A DNA stretch of 59,142 bases. Origin: Opitutaceae bacterium. Its GTDB lineage: Bacteria > Verrucomicrobiota > Verrucomicrobiia > Opitutales > Opitutaceae. Position 1 is the stretch's first letter. Each line of letters begins with the position of its first letter. Under the pieces are notes generated by a model. That model saw nothing but the letters and a program-made list of their open reading frames with translations, ran no database searches and was not told the DNA's origin. This document shows, piece by piece, positions 26,099-33,764 of this stretch. The translations under genes were made by a program, and so were the position numbers. The stretch spans positions 31,213-90,354 of the forward strand of contig JAHFTC010000005.1 in assembly GCA_023269585.1 (NCBI GenBank), written 5' to 3'.

Positions 26099-27811
26099 AT
26101 GCATCCTCGCTTTCTCCAAATTGCCCCGCGCCGGTCCGCGCTGCCGAAGCGGCTCGTCGGCGTGCTGCTCGCGATCGGCGCCGCTGTAACCTCTTCGCGG
26201 TTGCAGGCCGAGCCGGTTGTGCTCCCGCCGCGGGCCCCGACCGCCCCGATCGCCGCGCGCCCCGGTGACCTCTTTGAGGATGTCACCCAGCGCGCCGGCA
26301 TCGATTTCGTGCAGCAGTTCTGCCACCGCGGCATCATGAACATCCTGCTGTCGAACGGCTCGGGCGGCGCGGTGTTCGACTACGACGGCGACGGGTTGGT
26401 CGATATCTATCTGCTCAACTGGGGGCCGCTGGACGGCGTCACGGGCGAGCCGGCCGGCACGGCGCGCGAGCCGAACCGCCTCTACCGCAACCGCGGCGAC
26501 GGCACGTTCGAGGACGTCACCGCGAAGGCCGGCCTCGCCGCCAGCGGCTACGCCAGCGCGGCCTGCGTGGGCGACATCGACAACGACGGCCACCCCGACC
26601 TCTACATCGCCAACATCGGCCGCAACCTCCTGTACCGGAATCGCGGCGACGGTACGTTCGCGGACATCACCGACCAGGCGGGCGTGGGCGACCCTGATGC
26701 CGGCATCTCGGCGACCTTCGTCGATGTCGACAACGACGGCCTGCTCGACCTGTACCTCTGCAACTATCTCACCTACATCCCGGACCGGCAGTCCGAGCAG
26801 AATCCCGGCGCCTATCCCGGGCCGCTCGCCTACGCCGGCCAGGCCAACGTGCTCTACCGCAACCGCGGCGACGGCACGTTCGCCGACGTCACCCGCGAGT
26901 CCGGCCTGTATTCGCCCGGACAGCGCGGCATGGCCGTGACCGCGTTCGACTGCGACCGCGACGGCGACGCCGACCTCTACGTCTCCAACGACGACACGCC
27001 GAACCAGCTGTGGCTGAACGACGGCAAGGGGCACTTCCGTGAGATCGGCGTGGAGGCCGGCGTGGCCTTCAACTCGATCGGCGAGGCGCCCGGCTCGATG
27101 AACGCGGCGATCGGCGATGTCGATGGCGACGGCCGGGCCGACATCTTTGTCACGCGTCTCGGGTACGGCTCGCTCTACGTGCGCACCCCGGCGGGGCTCT
27201 ACGACGACCGGATGTGGGCGTCGGGTCTCGGCCGGCTCACGCAGCGATACGTGGGGTGGGGCGGCGAGATGCTCGACCACGACAACGACGGCGACCTCGA
27301 CCTCGTGGTGGCCAACGGCTCCGCCTTCGTGCTCGACGGGACGGACACGCTCCTGCTCGCCAACGACGGGCGCGGGAACTTCACCGACGCCTCGGCGGCC
27401 GGCGGCGCGTTCTTTTCCACCCCCGTGAGCGGCCGCGGCAACGCCGCGCTCGACTACGACAACGACGGGCGGATGGACTTCCTGGTGACGGCGCTCGCCG
27501 ACCGGGTGTTCCTGCTCCGCAACCGGGCGGAGACCGGGCACCACTGGCTGAAGCTCGAGCTCGAAGGCACGAAGAGCAACCGCAGCGCCTATGGTGCGCT
27601 GCTCACGCTCACCGCCGGCGATCTCACGCTGCACTCCGAGATGCGCGGTCCGACCGGTTTCCTTACCCAGAGCGACGCCCGCCCGCACTTCGGGCTCGGG
27701 GCGCGCCCGAAGGTGGACCGGCTCGAGATCCGCTGGCCGAGCGGACGCGTGCAGGTGCTCACCGACATCCCGGCCGATCAGATTCTCAAAGTGAAGGAAC
27801 CCCAGTCATGA
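26099..27811 (+). CDS. CRTAC1-family FG-GAP/ASPIC-UnbV secreted protein
   Basis: The 570-residue protein is a paralogue of the gene upstream. A signal peptide (KRLVGVLLAIGAAVTSSRLQA, cleavage near residue 38) replaces the lipobox, so it is probably soluble. VCBS/FG-GAP repeats carry DYDGDGLVDIY, DIDNDGHPDLY, DVDNDGLLDLY, DHDNDGDLDLV and DYDNDGRMDFL. The C-terminal ASPIC/UnbV module has GTKSNRSAYGALLTL and HFGLGARPKVDRLEIRWPSGR. The final four bases (ATGA) overlap the start of the haem protein gene, implying coupled translation and joint function. The ATG at 26099 was chosen over an in-frame start at 26072. Confidence 0.92.
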   Translation: MHPRFLQIAPRRSALPKRLVGVLLAIGAAVTSSRLQAEPVVLPPRAPTAPIAARPGDLFEDVTQRAGIDFVQQFCHRGIMNILLSNGSGGAVFDYDGDGLVDIYLLNWGPLDGVTGEPAGTAREPNRLYRNRGDGTFEDVTAKAGLAASGYASAACVGDIDNDGHPDLYIANIGRNLLYRNRGDGTFADITDQAGVGDPDAGISATFVDVDNDGLLDLYLCNYLTYIPDRQSEQNPGAYPGPLAYAGQANVLYRNRGDGTFADVTRESGLYSPGQRGMAVTAFDCDRDGDADLYVSNDDTPNQLWLNDGKGHFREIGVEAGVAFNSIGEAPGSMNAAIGDVDGDGRADIFVTRLGYGSLYVRTPAGLYDDRMWASGLGRLTQRYVGWGGEMLDHDNDGDLDLVVANGSAFVLDGTDTLLLANDGRGNFTDASAAGGAFFSTPVSGRGNAALDYDNDGRMDFLVTALADRVFLLRNRAETGHHWLKLELEGTKSNRSAYGALLTLTAGDLTLHSEMRGPTGFLTQSDARPHFGLGARPKVDRLEIRWPSGRVQVLTDIPADQILKVKEPQS

Positions 27812-28344
27812 AGAGCAAAACGTTGAACCTGACGCTCGCGCTCTCCGCGCTGGCCTTGACCGCCTGGGCGGTGGCCGCCCCGGAGAAGACGCACCTGGCC
27901 CGCTCGGTCAGCACCCGCAAGATGGCGGACTCGGTCCATGCGGTGATCGCCGCGGACCAGCGCGTGTACGCGGAAACCGTCGCCCGGCTGGCGGGCGCGC
28001 CCGGCCACGCGGAACTCCTCCGCGATGCCGGCCGGAGCATCCAGACCCACGGCGCGGAGTTCTCCTACGCCCTGCGCTCGCTGCAGCCCATCGCGGCGCA
28101 CAACGGCCCCCAGACCGAGGCCGAGCAGACGGGCCTGGCGTTCGTCGCGGCGAATCCGCGAGATAACTACTACACCGAGGAGGAGCTCGGCGGGCGCAGT
28201 TACTTCACGGCGATCTACGCGGAGCGCGCGACCGCGGCCGCCTGCGTGGACTGCCACAACGCGAACCCGCGCAGCCCGCGGCGCGACCTCAAGCTCGGCG
28301 ATGTCCTGGGCGGCATCGTGGTGCGCGTGCCGCTGGAGTTCTGA
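27808..28344 (+). CDS. DUF3365 (Tll0287-like) c-type haem protein
   Basis: The 178-residue protein has a signal peptide (LTLALSALALTAWAVAA) and a Tll0287-like DUF3365 sensor fold, ending with one c-type haem motif CVDCHN at about residues 149-154 and the family-typical GDVLGGIVVRVPLE. YFTAIYAERATAAACVDCH is the usual haem-proximal segment. DUF3365 domains bind haem c and are found as redox or ligand sensors. Here the domain stands alone with no kinase or cyclase output. The start codon overlaps the stop of the preceding CRTAC1 gene (ATGA), so the two products are probably made together and may interact. Confidence 0.9.
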   Translation: MKSKTLNLTLALSALALTAWAVAAPEKTHLARSVSTRKMADSVHAVIAADQRVYAETVARLAGAPGHAELLRDAGRSIQTHGAEFSYALRSLQPIAAHNGPQTEAEQTGLAFVAANPRDNYYTEEELGGRSYFTAIYAERATAAACVDCHNANPRSPRRDLKLGDVLGGIVVRVPLEF

Positions 28345-28480
28345 GCGCGGCGAAGCGGACGAGAGCCGAGCGACGAGAGCCAAGCGGTCGGTGGACAGAT
28401 CCCGCGGCGCAGGCGGTACGGTTGCAGGGGCGGACCGCGCGTCCGAGCCGGTTCCATCGTTTCCCTTTCTTCTTTCCTGT

Positions 28481-28504
28481 GGTGGGGCGGGCTTTACGCC
28501 CGCC
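28481..28504. repeat. Rep-A palindrome (GGCGGGCGTAAAGCCCGCC type)
   Basis: A 24-bp unit with 7-bp arms GGCGGGC/GCCCGCC around GTAAA, followed by CCACC on the other strand. Related copies are at 36517-36540, 36904-36927, 36985-37008 (diverged) and 50473-50496. This copy sits exactly where the toxin homology stops. Confidence 0.8.
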
Positions 28505-28519
28505 CTTCCGGCTTTGCCC

Positions 28520-28576
28520 GAGCGCCGCCTGCACGTATTCGGCCTGCGCCTCGGGATGAAAACCGTGCGCCTTCAC
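28520..28576 (-). pseudogene. Truncated ParE/RelE-like toxin remnant
   Basis: A GTG at 28576 overlaps the antitoxin stop as GTGA and begins VKAHGFHPEAQAEYVQAAL, the characteristic first strand and helix of ParE/RelE-type toxins encoded next to this antitoxin family. After 19 codons the homology ends. The frame continues through GQSRKGGRKARPTT, which is the Rep-A repeat and its flank, into sequence of no coding quality. The catalytic remainder (about 75 residues) is gone, so the toxin should be inactive. Confidence 0.7.
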
Positions 28577-28806
28577 CGCCCGACGATCTGACGAATCTGG
28601 GCACTGACCTCTTGCCCTGGGATCAGGGGCTCCGTGCCACTGTCGATTTGGGCGGAGCGCCGGGCGGCCGTTTCGGCCCACGCCGCATCGCGTTGCTCCG
28701 ACAGCCCGCCGTGCTTGGCCAAGGTGATCCGGTCGAGCAACTCAGCCACGATATCGACGGGCCACTGCTTGGTCTCTTGGACGATTTGTTCGACGGTCAT
28801 GGGCAT
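28573..28806 (-). CDS. Addiction module antitoxin (TIGR02574/PF09720-like)
   Basis: The 77-residue protein MPMTVEQIVQETKQWPVDIV... matches the 'putative addiction module component' family: N-terminal MTVEQIV, middle VAELLDRITLAKHGG, and C-terminal PGQEVSAQIRQIVGR. Such antitoxins neutralise a ParE/RelE toxin encoded just downstream. Starts at 28800 or 28818 are equally possible. The partner toxin overlaps its stop but is truncated, leaving this an orphan antitoxin. The upstream 137 bp, less GC-rich than average, should hold the promoter. Confidence 0.82.
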   Translation of the reverse strand: MPMTVEQIVQETKQWPVDIVAELLDRITLAKHGGLSEQRDAAWAETAARRSAQIDSGTEPLIPGQEVSAQIRQIVGR

Positions 28807-28916
28807 GGTTCGGATCATAGATGCTTCGGGTGCCACTTCAATGTTGCTTTCGTTCCCGAAGAGGACGTCGCCTGCACGCACGCCGGCCCACAATTCCACC
28901 ATCGGTGCGAGCGACG

Positions 28917-28946
28917 TCGAGTGGGTCGGCCTGAAGGCGCGACCTA
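28917..28946. repeat. REP-like palindrome at nitrilase 3' end
   Basis: GGTCGGCC and GGCGCGACC pair around TGAA at about 28924-28943. The last bases supply the TAG stop of the nitrilase-family gene (CTA on the plus strand at 28944-28946). It could act as a REP or as a transcript-end hairpin. Confidence 0.45.
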
Positions 28947-29960
28947 CGGGCGGCCGGCGTAGGGATTCTGGGCGAGAACGCTGCGGATGGCGGCGTCGTT
29001 TTCGGCGACCGTGCGGTTGGCCTGAGGGTCCGAAGCGGAGGTGAAACTGGTGGCGGGATAGCCGCAACGCGCCGGGCGGGCGTGGGCTTCGCGGCGGAGG
29101 TGGGCGAGGGGATTGTGGCCGAGGCGTTGGGCGCGGGCGGCACGCAGCGCGCCGAGGTCGATCTCGGCGACGACGATCTTCTCACCCGGGCCGGGATCGG
29201 CCTGCGCGAGGATGCGGCCATCGTAGTCCACGACCATGCTGCCGCCGGGCCAGGAGAATGGGCCGTAGTGTTGCAGGCTCGCGCCCTGATTGGCGGCGAC
29301 CACGTAGGCGAGGTTCTCGAGCGCACGACAGCGGTTCACCACTGTCCACCAATCCATCGGCGGCGTGGCGCCCCACGGGTCCATGTAGGCGGAGACGCGG
29401 ATGAGGAGCTCGGCGCCGTTGAGCGCGAGCTCGCGGATGGTCTCGGGAAAAATCCAGTCGTAGCAGATCGCGCAGCCGAGGTTGCCGAGCTCCGTCTTTG
29501 CGACGGGAAACAGCTCCTCGGTGTAGCCGGGCACGTCGTGCGGGCTGGCGTGGACCTCCCATGGTATCCAGGGATTCACCTTGCGGTACTTGGTGAGGAT
29601 GCCTTCCGGGCCGATGAGGCAGGTGGTATTGAAGAGCACTCCGCGATACTTCGGGTCGAACTCGATGAAGCTGCCGGTCTGGATGTAGATGCCGTGTTCC
29701 TTCGCCTTGGCGTGGTAGCGCTCGGTGTGTTCGTTGGGGATCTGCACGGCCAGCTTCTCGCGCAGTTCACGCGCCGTGAGGTAGACCGGGGCCGCGTGGG
29801 CGAACTCGGGGAAGACCACGAGGCGCACGGGGAAAAAGGGTCGGTAGCCCAGCACCGCGCCATCGATCATCGTGAGCATGCGGTCGACATGCGCGGCGAT
29901 GCCGGAGCGATCGGTGGGATTGGGGAAGTCGGTCTGGCAGGCGGCGACGGCGTAGCGCAT
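28944..29960 (-). CDS. Nitrilase-superfamily carbon-nitrogen hydrolase
   Basis: The 338-residue cytoplasmic enzyme hydrolyses a non-peptide C-N bond, probably an amide. The catalytic triad is clear: Glu52 in VVFPEFAH, Lys127 in KYRKVNPW and Cys166 in GCAICYDWIFPE. The alpha-beta-beta-alpha core continues to about residue 270. The last 70 residues (HLRREAHARPARCGYPATSF) form a C-terminal tail that resembles those of aliphatic amidase-type members. The substrate cannot be named. It starts with ATG at 29960 and has no operon partner. An inverted-repeat cassette lies immediately upstream and a palindrome covers its stop. Confidence 0.9.
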   Translation of the reverse strand: MRYAVAACQTDFPNPTDRSGIAAHVDRMLTMIDGAVLGYRPFFPVRLVVFPEFAHAAPVYLTARELREKLAVQIPNEHTERYHAKAKEHGIYIQTGSFIEFDPKYRGVLFNTTCLIGPEGILTKYRKVNPWIPWEVHASPHDVPGYTEELFPVAKTELGNLGCAICYDWIFPETIRELALNGAELLIRVSAYMDPWGATPPMDWWTVVNRCRALENLAYVVAANQGASLQHYGPFSWPGGSMVVDYDGRILAQADPGPGEKIVVAEIDLGALRAARAQRLGHNPLAHLRREAHARPARCGYPATSFTSASDPQANRTVAENDAAIRSVLAQNPYAGRP

Positions 29961-29970
29961 GGTCTGATGA

Positions 29971-30142
29971 ATTTCGGATCTCGGAGTGCGGATTGCGGAT
30001 TGATTCGGTCGTCAGCGTTTGCCGGGAAGACACACGTTGGCCCCAACGCGCTCGTTCGAGCGAAATGTGGACAAGCGAACTTACGGACCCGGCGCCGCAG
30101 CCTCAGCAGGCAATCCGCAGTCCGCAATCCGCATTCCGAAAT
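29971..30142. repeat. Intergenic cassette bounded by inverted ATTGCGGATTG word repeats
   Basis: The left arm at 29971-30003 (ATTTCGGATCTCGGAGTGCG then GATTGCGGATTGA) is matched in inverted orientation by 30111-30142 (CAATCCGCAGTCCGCAATCC then GCATTCCGAAAT). About 107 bp lie between. The right arm abuts the stop codon of the TPR/FG-GAP gene. The same words recur inside coding sequence at 36424-36455 and 37284-37315. Confidence 0.7.
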
Positions 30143-33100
30143 CACTCGACGATGCGGGTTTGGTAGATCTCGCGAAGGCGCCGCTGCTCGGCGGTCTCGG
30201 CGGGGCGCTCGGAGGGAGGATACGGATACCGACTCATCCCCTTGAAGGGCATGGGCTCGAGCGTTTGCGGCGTGGCGGTGTAGGGGTCCATGTCCTTGCA
30301 GTAGGCGTGCGAGACGAGGATGAAGCTGCGGCTCTGGCCCGGCGCGAGAGCCGGCAGTCGGGTGGCGTCGAACTGCACCGCGAGTTCGTCGCCGGTGCCC
30401 ACGAGCACGAAGCTGTCGTCGGATTTCTCCAACAGCTCGCGCACGGGGCCGTAGCGGGTGTAGGTGCCGGAGAGCGTGTCGAACGGCACCGTGGGATCGA
30501 CCTGGTGGTAGTCGTAGATGAGCGGGTCACGGCCATCGGGCGAGACCTCGCGGGCGATACCCACGTAGCGCAGCTCCGCCGCGGCGACGGGCAACGTGCG
30601 CACCGACACGCGCTCGCGCGGCAGCGGGCGGCCGAGGAAGATCTGGTCGTAGTAGATCTCGAGGTTCGAGGTCAGGCGCAGGCGGCACGAACCGCCCCCG
30701 ACCAGGCTGGTGAGGTCGGCGGTCATGGTGCGCGACATGCCGTTGAGGGCGCCGGCATCCGGCACGATGGTGTGCCAGGAACCGTCGGCCTGCTGGCGGT
30801 CGATGCGGATGGGCTCCCAGCCGAGGTGCGCCTGGCTCGCGGCGTAGGTGGTTTGCGAATAGGGATACTCGAGGAAGCCGGTGAGGAAGAGGAACACGCG
30901 TTCGCCGTCCGCGAGGCCGGCAAGCTGGTCGCCGAAATCGAGCTCCACGGTGTGGCGCTGGGCGAAGCCGCAGAAGCGCCGGTCGAGCTCCGGGGCGTAG
31001 GCGTAGTGGCGGTCGACGGCGCGGAGGGCCGCGGTGCAATCCTGCCCGGCGGGGCCGGTCGCGCGCAGGGCGAAGACCGGGCGGTCGACGACGAGCAGTT
31101 CGCGGGTGGGCGCGGGACCGGCGACGGCGAGGCGTTCGTCGGAGAAGACCTGCCAGTCGGCGGGATGGTCGATGGCGACCAGCTCAAGGAAATCAACGTA
31201 GGCGCTCTCCTCCATCGGCTCGGTGATGCGGACCTCGTAGGTGCCGTCGCGCGCCTGAAGTTGGCCGGGCGCGATCCGCACGTGATCGACCGGCTGCGGC
31301 GAGGTGTATTCGCCCGGTGCGGCCAGATAACCGAGCCCGCCGACGCCGGCGAAATCGGTGATGAACTCGAAACGCTCGCCGTTCCAGGTGAACAACACCG
31401 GGCAGCTCGAGACCTTGCGTTGGGTCTCGGCCACCACGTGGGTCTGGCCGATGGCGAGCGCGCGCTCGATCTGCACGACGCCGTCGGGCCAAGAGAACCG
31501 GGCGTAGTCGGCGACTGGAGCACCAGCGAGACCGAAGACCAGCGGCGTGGGCGACTGGGTGAAGCCGCCGCTCTGGCCGGTGCACAGACGGGATTGCTCG
31601 TGGGTGCCGGCGCGCACCGTGAGCGCCACGCCGTAGCCGCTGGCGGGACTGCGCGTGCGCTTGTCGCGGCTGCGCACGCCGGTGGGGGCGAACGCCACCG
31701 CGGTGGAGGCCGGGGCGACTTGGCCGGGGAAAAGTTGTATCTGGTTGGTGGCGCCACGCTCGATCAGGAGCAGATCGGGCACGAGGTCGCCGGTGAGATC
31801 GGCCAGTTCGGCGCCGGCGAGCTCGTGGTCGGGCGAGGCGGACCAGACCTTTGGGCGGAATGAGAAACGCCCGTTCCCGTCGTTGAGGAGCAGGTGGCCG
31901 TGGGTGCGATCGAGGAGCGCGAGATCGAGGTCGCCGTCGAGGTCGACGTCGGCCACGCGGAAACCGAGGGCCGCGCCGGCTGGTGCGGCGGTGGCGGTGA
32001 AGGCGGTGTCGGGCGCGAAGCCGCCGCGGCCGTCGCCGAGGAACAACTGTAGCGCGGTCGGTTCGTCGCCAAGGACGAGCACATCCAGGAGACCGTCGCC
32101 GTTGAAATCTTGCAGGACGCCGCCGCGGTCGCCGCGGATAGCCACGCCCGGGAGCTCCGCCTCGCGGAACTGGCCGGCGCGTTCGCCGAGGAAGAGCTTC
32201 GCCGGGGCGCCGGAGCGCAGCAGGATCAGGTCGAGATCGCGGTCGCCATCGAGGTCGCCGGGCAGGACCAGCAGGGAGTCGCCTTCGGGCCGGGCGAGAG
32301 CGGTGCCGTCGGCGATGTCGGTGAAGGTGCCGTCGGCATTGTTGTTGAAAAGTTGATTCGGGGCGCCGGTGTTGCAGACGAAGAGGTCGAGGTCGCCGTC
32401 GTGATCGGCATCGAGCCAGAGCGCACTGCGCGTGCGGCCGCCGGCGGCGGGGGGCGGGAGGGCGCCGGGCACGGCGGTGAAGGAGCCGTCGGCACTGCCG
32501 CGGAAGAGCGCGGCGGCGGTGGTGCCGACGACGAAGAGGTCGGGCACTTCGTCGTTGTCGTAGTCGCCGATGGCGAGGCTGGTCGGGTGCCCGATGGCGG
32601 CCAAGCCGGCGGGCGCGGTGGCAGCGGCGTAGGGAGTGCCGGCGGCGCCCGCGCGGAGGTGGAAACCGAGCGACGCGGGGGCGTTGGCTAGAAAAAGCTC
32701 GGGGCGGTCGGAATGTTTCGACGGGGCGAGTGCGGCGCCGCCGAAGGGCACGGATACAGCTGGGTCGAGGGTCGGCTGGGCGGGCGGCGTAGTCGCGGTG
32801 AGGAGCGGCACAGCGGGGCCGGCGCGGTAGGTGAACGTGCGGTCGGACGGGCGGGCGGAAGTGCCGAGCGGGACGGCGAGCGCAAGGTCGCCCATCTGGT
32901 TGTACTGCGGGAGCTCGATCGTCTCGGCGAGGGCGCTTTCGCGGAGTTGCTTGAACTGCGCGAGGTAGTGCGCGGCTTGTTCGGACTTTCCGGCGCCCTG
33001 GAGCACCTGCCAGACGCGGTAGTACGCGCTGACCAGATACGGCCGCAGCTCGATTGCGCGGATGAGCTCGGGCGAGGCGTCCTGGCCGAGGCGCTGTTTG

Positions 33101-33567
33101 CACAGGCCGAGGATGTACCAGGCCACGCCGTCAGTCGGGCGGAGCTGGATGACCTTCTCGAGGCAGGCGACGGCGCCGGCGGCGTCGCCCTGGTGCTGGA
33201 GGATGATGCCTTTGAAATAGAGGGCGCGCAGATTGGCGGGCTCGCGGGCGAGCACCGCCTCAAGGAGAGCCGCGGCCTGCTCGACGTCCTGGAACTCCTT
33301 CTTGCCGCGGTTGAAGCGGGCGAAGGCGAGGTTGAGCTGGATGTCGGCGAGCTTCGGTTCCGCGGCGAGCGCCTCCTCGAACGCCTTGGCGGCGGCGTCG
33401 TAGTCGTATTGGCCCATCAAGGCCACGCCGCGGTTGACGGCTGCGACGGCGAGCGGGGAAGGGCCAGAGGCGGCGGAGGAGTCAGCGTTTGGGCGGCAGC
33501 CGTTGCCGAGGCCAAGGAGAAGCGCGGCGAGCGCGGCGGCGGTGAGGGTGTGGCGCATCCGGTGCAT
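30142..33567 (-). CDS. TPR plus FG-GAP/VCBS surface lipoprotein with unnamed C-terminal domain
   Basis: This 1141-residue protein has a lipoprotein signal (LLLGLGNGC, Cys24). TPR repeats cover about 40-215 (NRGVALMGQYDYDAAAKAFE, YILGLCKQRLGQ). An FG-GAP/VCBS propeller covers about 320-620, with DYDNDEVPDLF, DADHDGDLDLF, DLDGDRDLDLI and DVDLDGDLDLA. A UnbV-like stretch around 640-715 (GYGVALTVRAGTHEQ, FSWPDGVVQIE) precedes a C-terminal region of about 420 residues that starts CPVLFTWNGERFEFITDF. That region is homologous to the end of the 1100-residue protein at 50.5-53.8 kb. It is the last gene of the minus-strand cluster. The ATG at 33558 is an alternative start. Its stop lies at the edge of an inverted-repeat cassette. 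Function unknown; a surface binding or assembly role is inferred. Confidence 0.88.
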   Translation of the reverse strand: MHRMRHTLTAAALAALLLGLGNGCRPNADSSAASGPSPLAVAAVNRGVALMGQYDYDAAAKAFEEALAAEPKLADIQLNLAFARFNRGKKEFQDVEQAAALLEAVLAREPANLRALYFKGIILQHQGDAAGAVACLEKVIQLRPTDGVAWYILGLCKQRLGQDASPELIRAIELRPYLVSAYYRVWQVLQGAGKSEQAAHYLAQFKQLRESALAETIELPQYNQMGDLALAVPLGTSARPSDRTFTYRAGPAVPLLTATTPPAQPTLDPAVSVPFGGAALAPSKHSDRPELFLANAPASLGFHLRAGAAGTPYAAATAPAGLAAIGHPTSLAIGDYDNDEVPDLFVVGTTAAALFRGSADGSFTAVPGALPPPAAGGRTRSALWLDADHDGDLDLFVCNTGAPNQLFNNNADGTFTDIADGTALARPEGDSLLVLPGDLDGDRDLDLILLRSGAPAKLFLGERAGQFREAELPGVAIRGDRGGVLQDFNGDGLLDVLVLGDEPTALQLFLGDGRGGFAPDTAFTATAAPAGAALGFRVADVDLDGDLDLALLDRTHGHLLLNDGNGRFSFRPKVWSASPDHELAGAELADLTGDLVPDLLLIERGATNQIQLFPGQVAPASTAVAFAPTGVRSRDKRTRSPASGYGVALTVRAGTHEQSRLCTGQSGGFTQSPTPLVFGLAGAPVADYARFSWPDGVVQIERALAIGQTHVVAETQRKVSSCPVLFTWNGERFEFITDFAGVGGLGYLAAPGEYTSPQPVDHVRIAPGQLQARDGTYEVRITEPMEESAYVDFLELVAIDHPADWQVFSDERLAVAGPAPTRELLVVDRPVFALRATGPAGQDCTAALRAVDRHYAYAPELDRRFCGFAQRHTVELDFGDQLAGLADGERVFLFLTGFLEYPYSQTTYAASQAHLGWEPIRIDRQQADGSWHTIVPDAGALNGMSRTMTADLTSLVGGGSCRLRLTSNLEIYYDQIFLGRPLPRERVSVRTLPVAAAELRYVGIAREVSPDGRDPLIYDYHQVDPTVPFDTLSGTYTRYGPVRELLEKSDDSFVLVGTGDELAVQFDATRLPALAPGQSRSFILVSHAYCKDMDPYTATPQTLEPMPFKGMSRYPYPPSERPAETAEQRRLREIYQTRIVE

Positions 33568-33637
33568 CGGCGCAGTAGACGGAAACAGGGCGAGCCATCC
33601 AAGAGCGTTCTTGGCGGAAACGAGGGGCGGGGGCGTG

Positions 33638-33674
33638 AGGGCGGTGGACGGTCGACGGTGGACGGTCGACGGTG
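33638..33674. repeat. GTGGACGGTCGACG word repeat (Rep-E)
   Basis: GGTGGACGGTCGACG is repeated twice in tandem immediately next to an 80-bp Rep-B copy. It is the same word family as the arms of the cassette at 22921-23157. Confidence 0.6.
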
Positions 33675-33754
33675 GTAGGGACGCCGCCTCGCCTCCTTCG
33701 CTGCGAAGGAGGCTGTGGCCGGCGTCCGCGGACGGCGCGGAGCGCCATCCCTAC
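33675..33754. repeat. 80-bp Rep-B element, copy 1
   Basis: The unit starts GTAGGGACGCCGCCTCG and ends GCGGAGCGCCATCCCTAC, so its ends form an imperfect inverted repeat, with an inner hairpin CTCCTTCGCTGCGAAGGAG. It is almost identical to 35619-35698 (about three differences by eye). It lies between the TPR protein gene and the DUF4038 gene. Confidence 0.85.
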
Positions 33755-33764
33755 CTCGAGGGCG

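Noticed and set aside
24125-27811. Calcium-binding RTX toxin interpretation of the DxDxDG repeats
   Set aside because: The repeats are FG-GAP/VCBS blades ending in an ASPIC/UnbV module, not GGxGxDxUx nonapeptides, and no type I secretion genes are present.
30019-31863. Open frame of 614 codons on the plus strand
   Set aside because: It is the antisense shadow of the TPR/FG-GAP gene and starts inside a repeat cassette.
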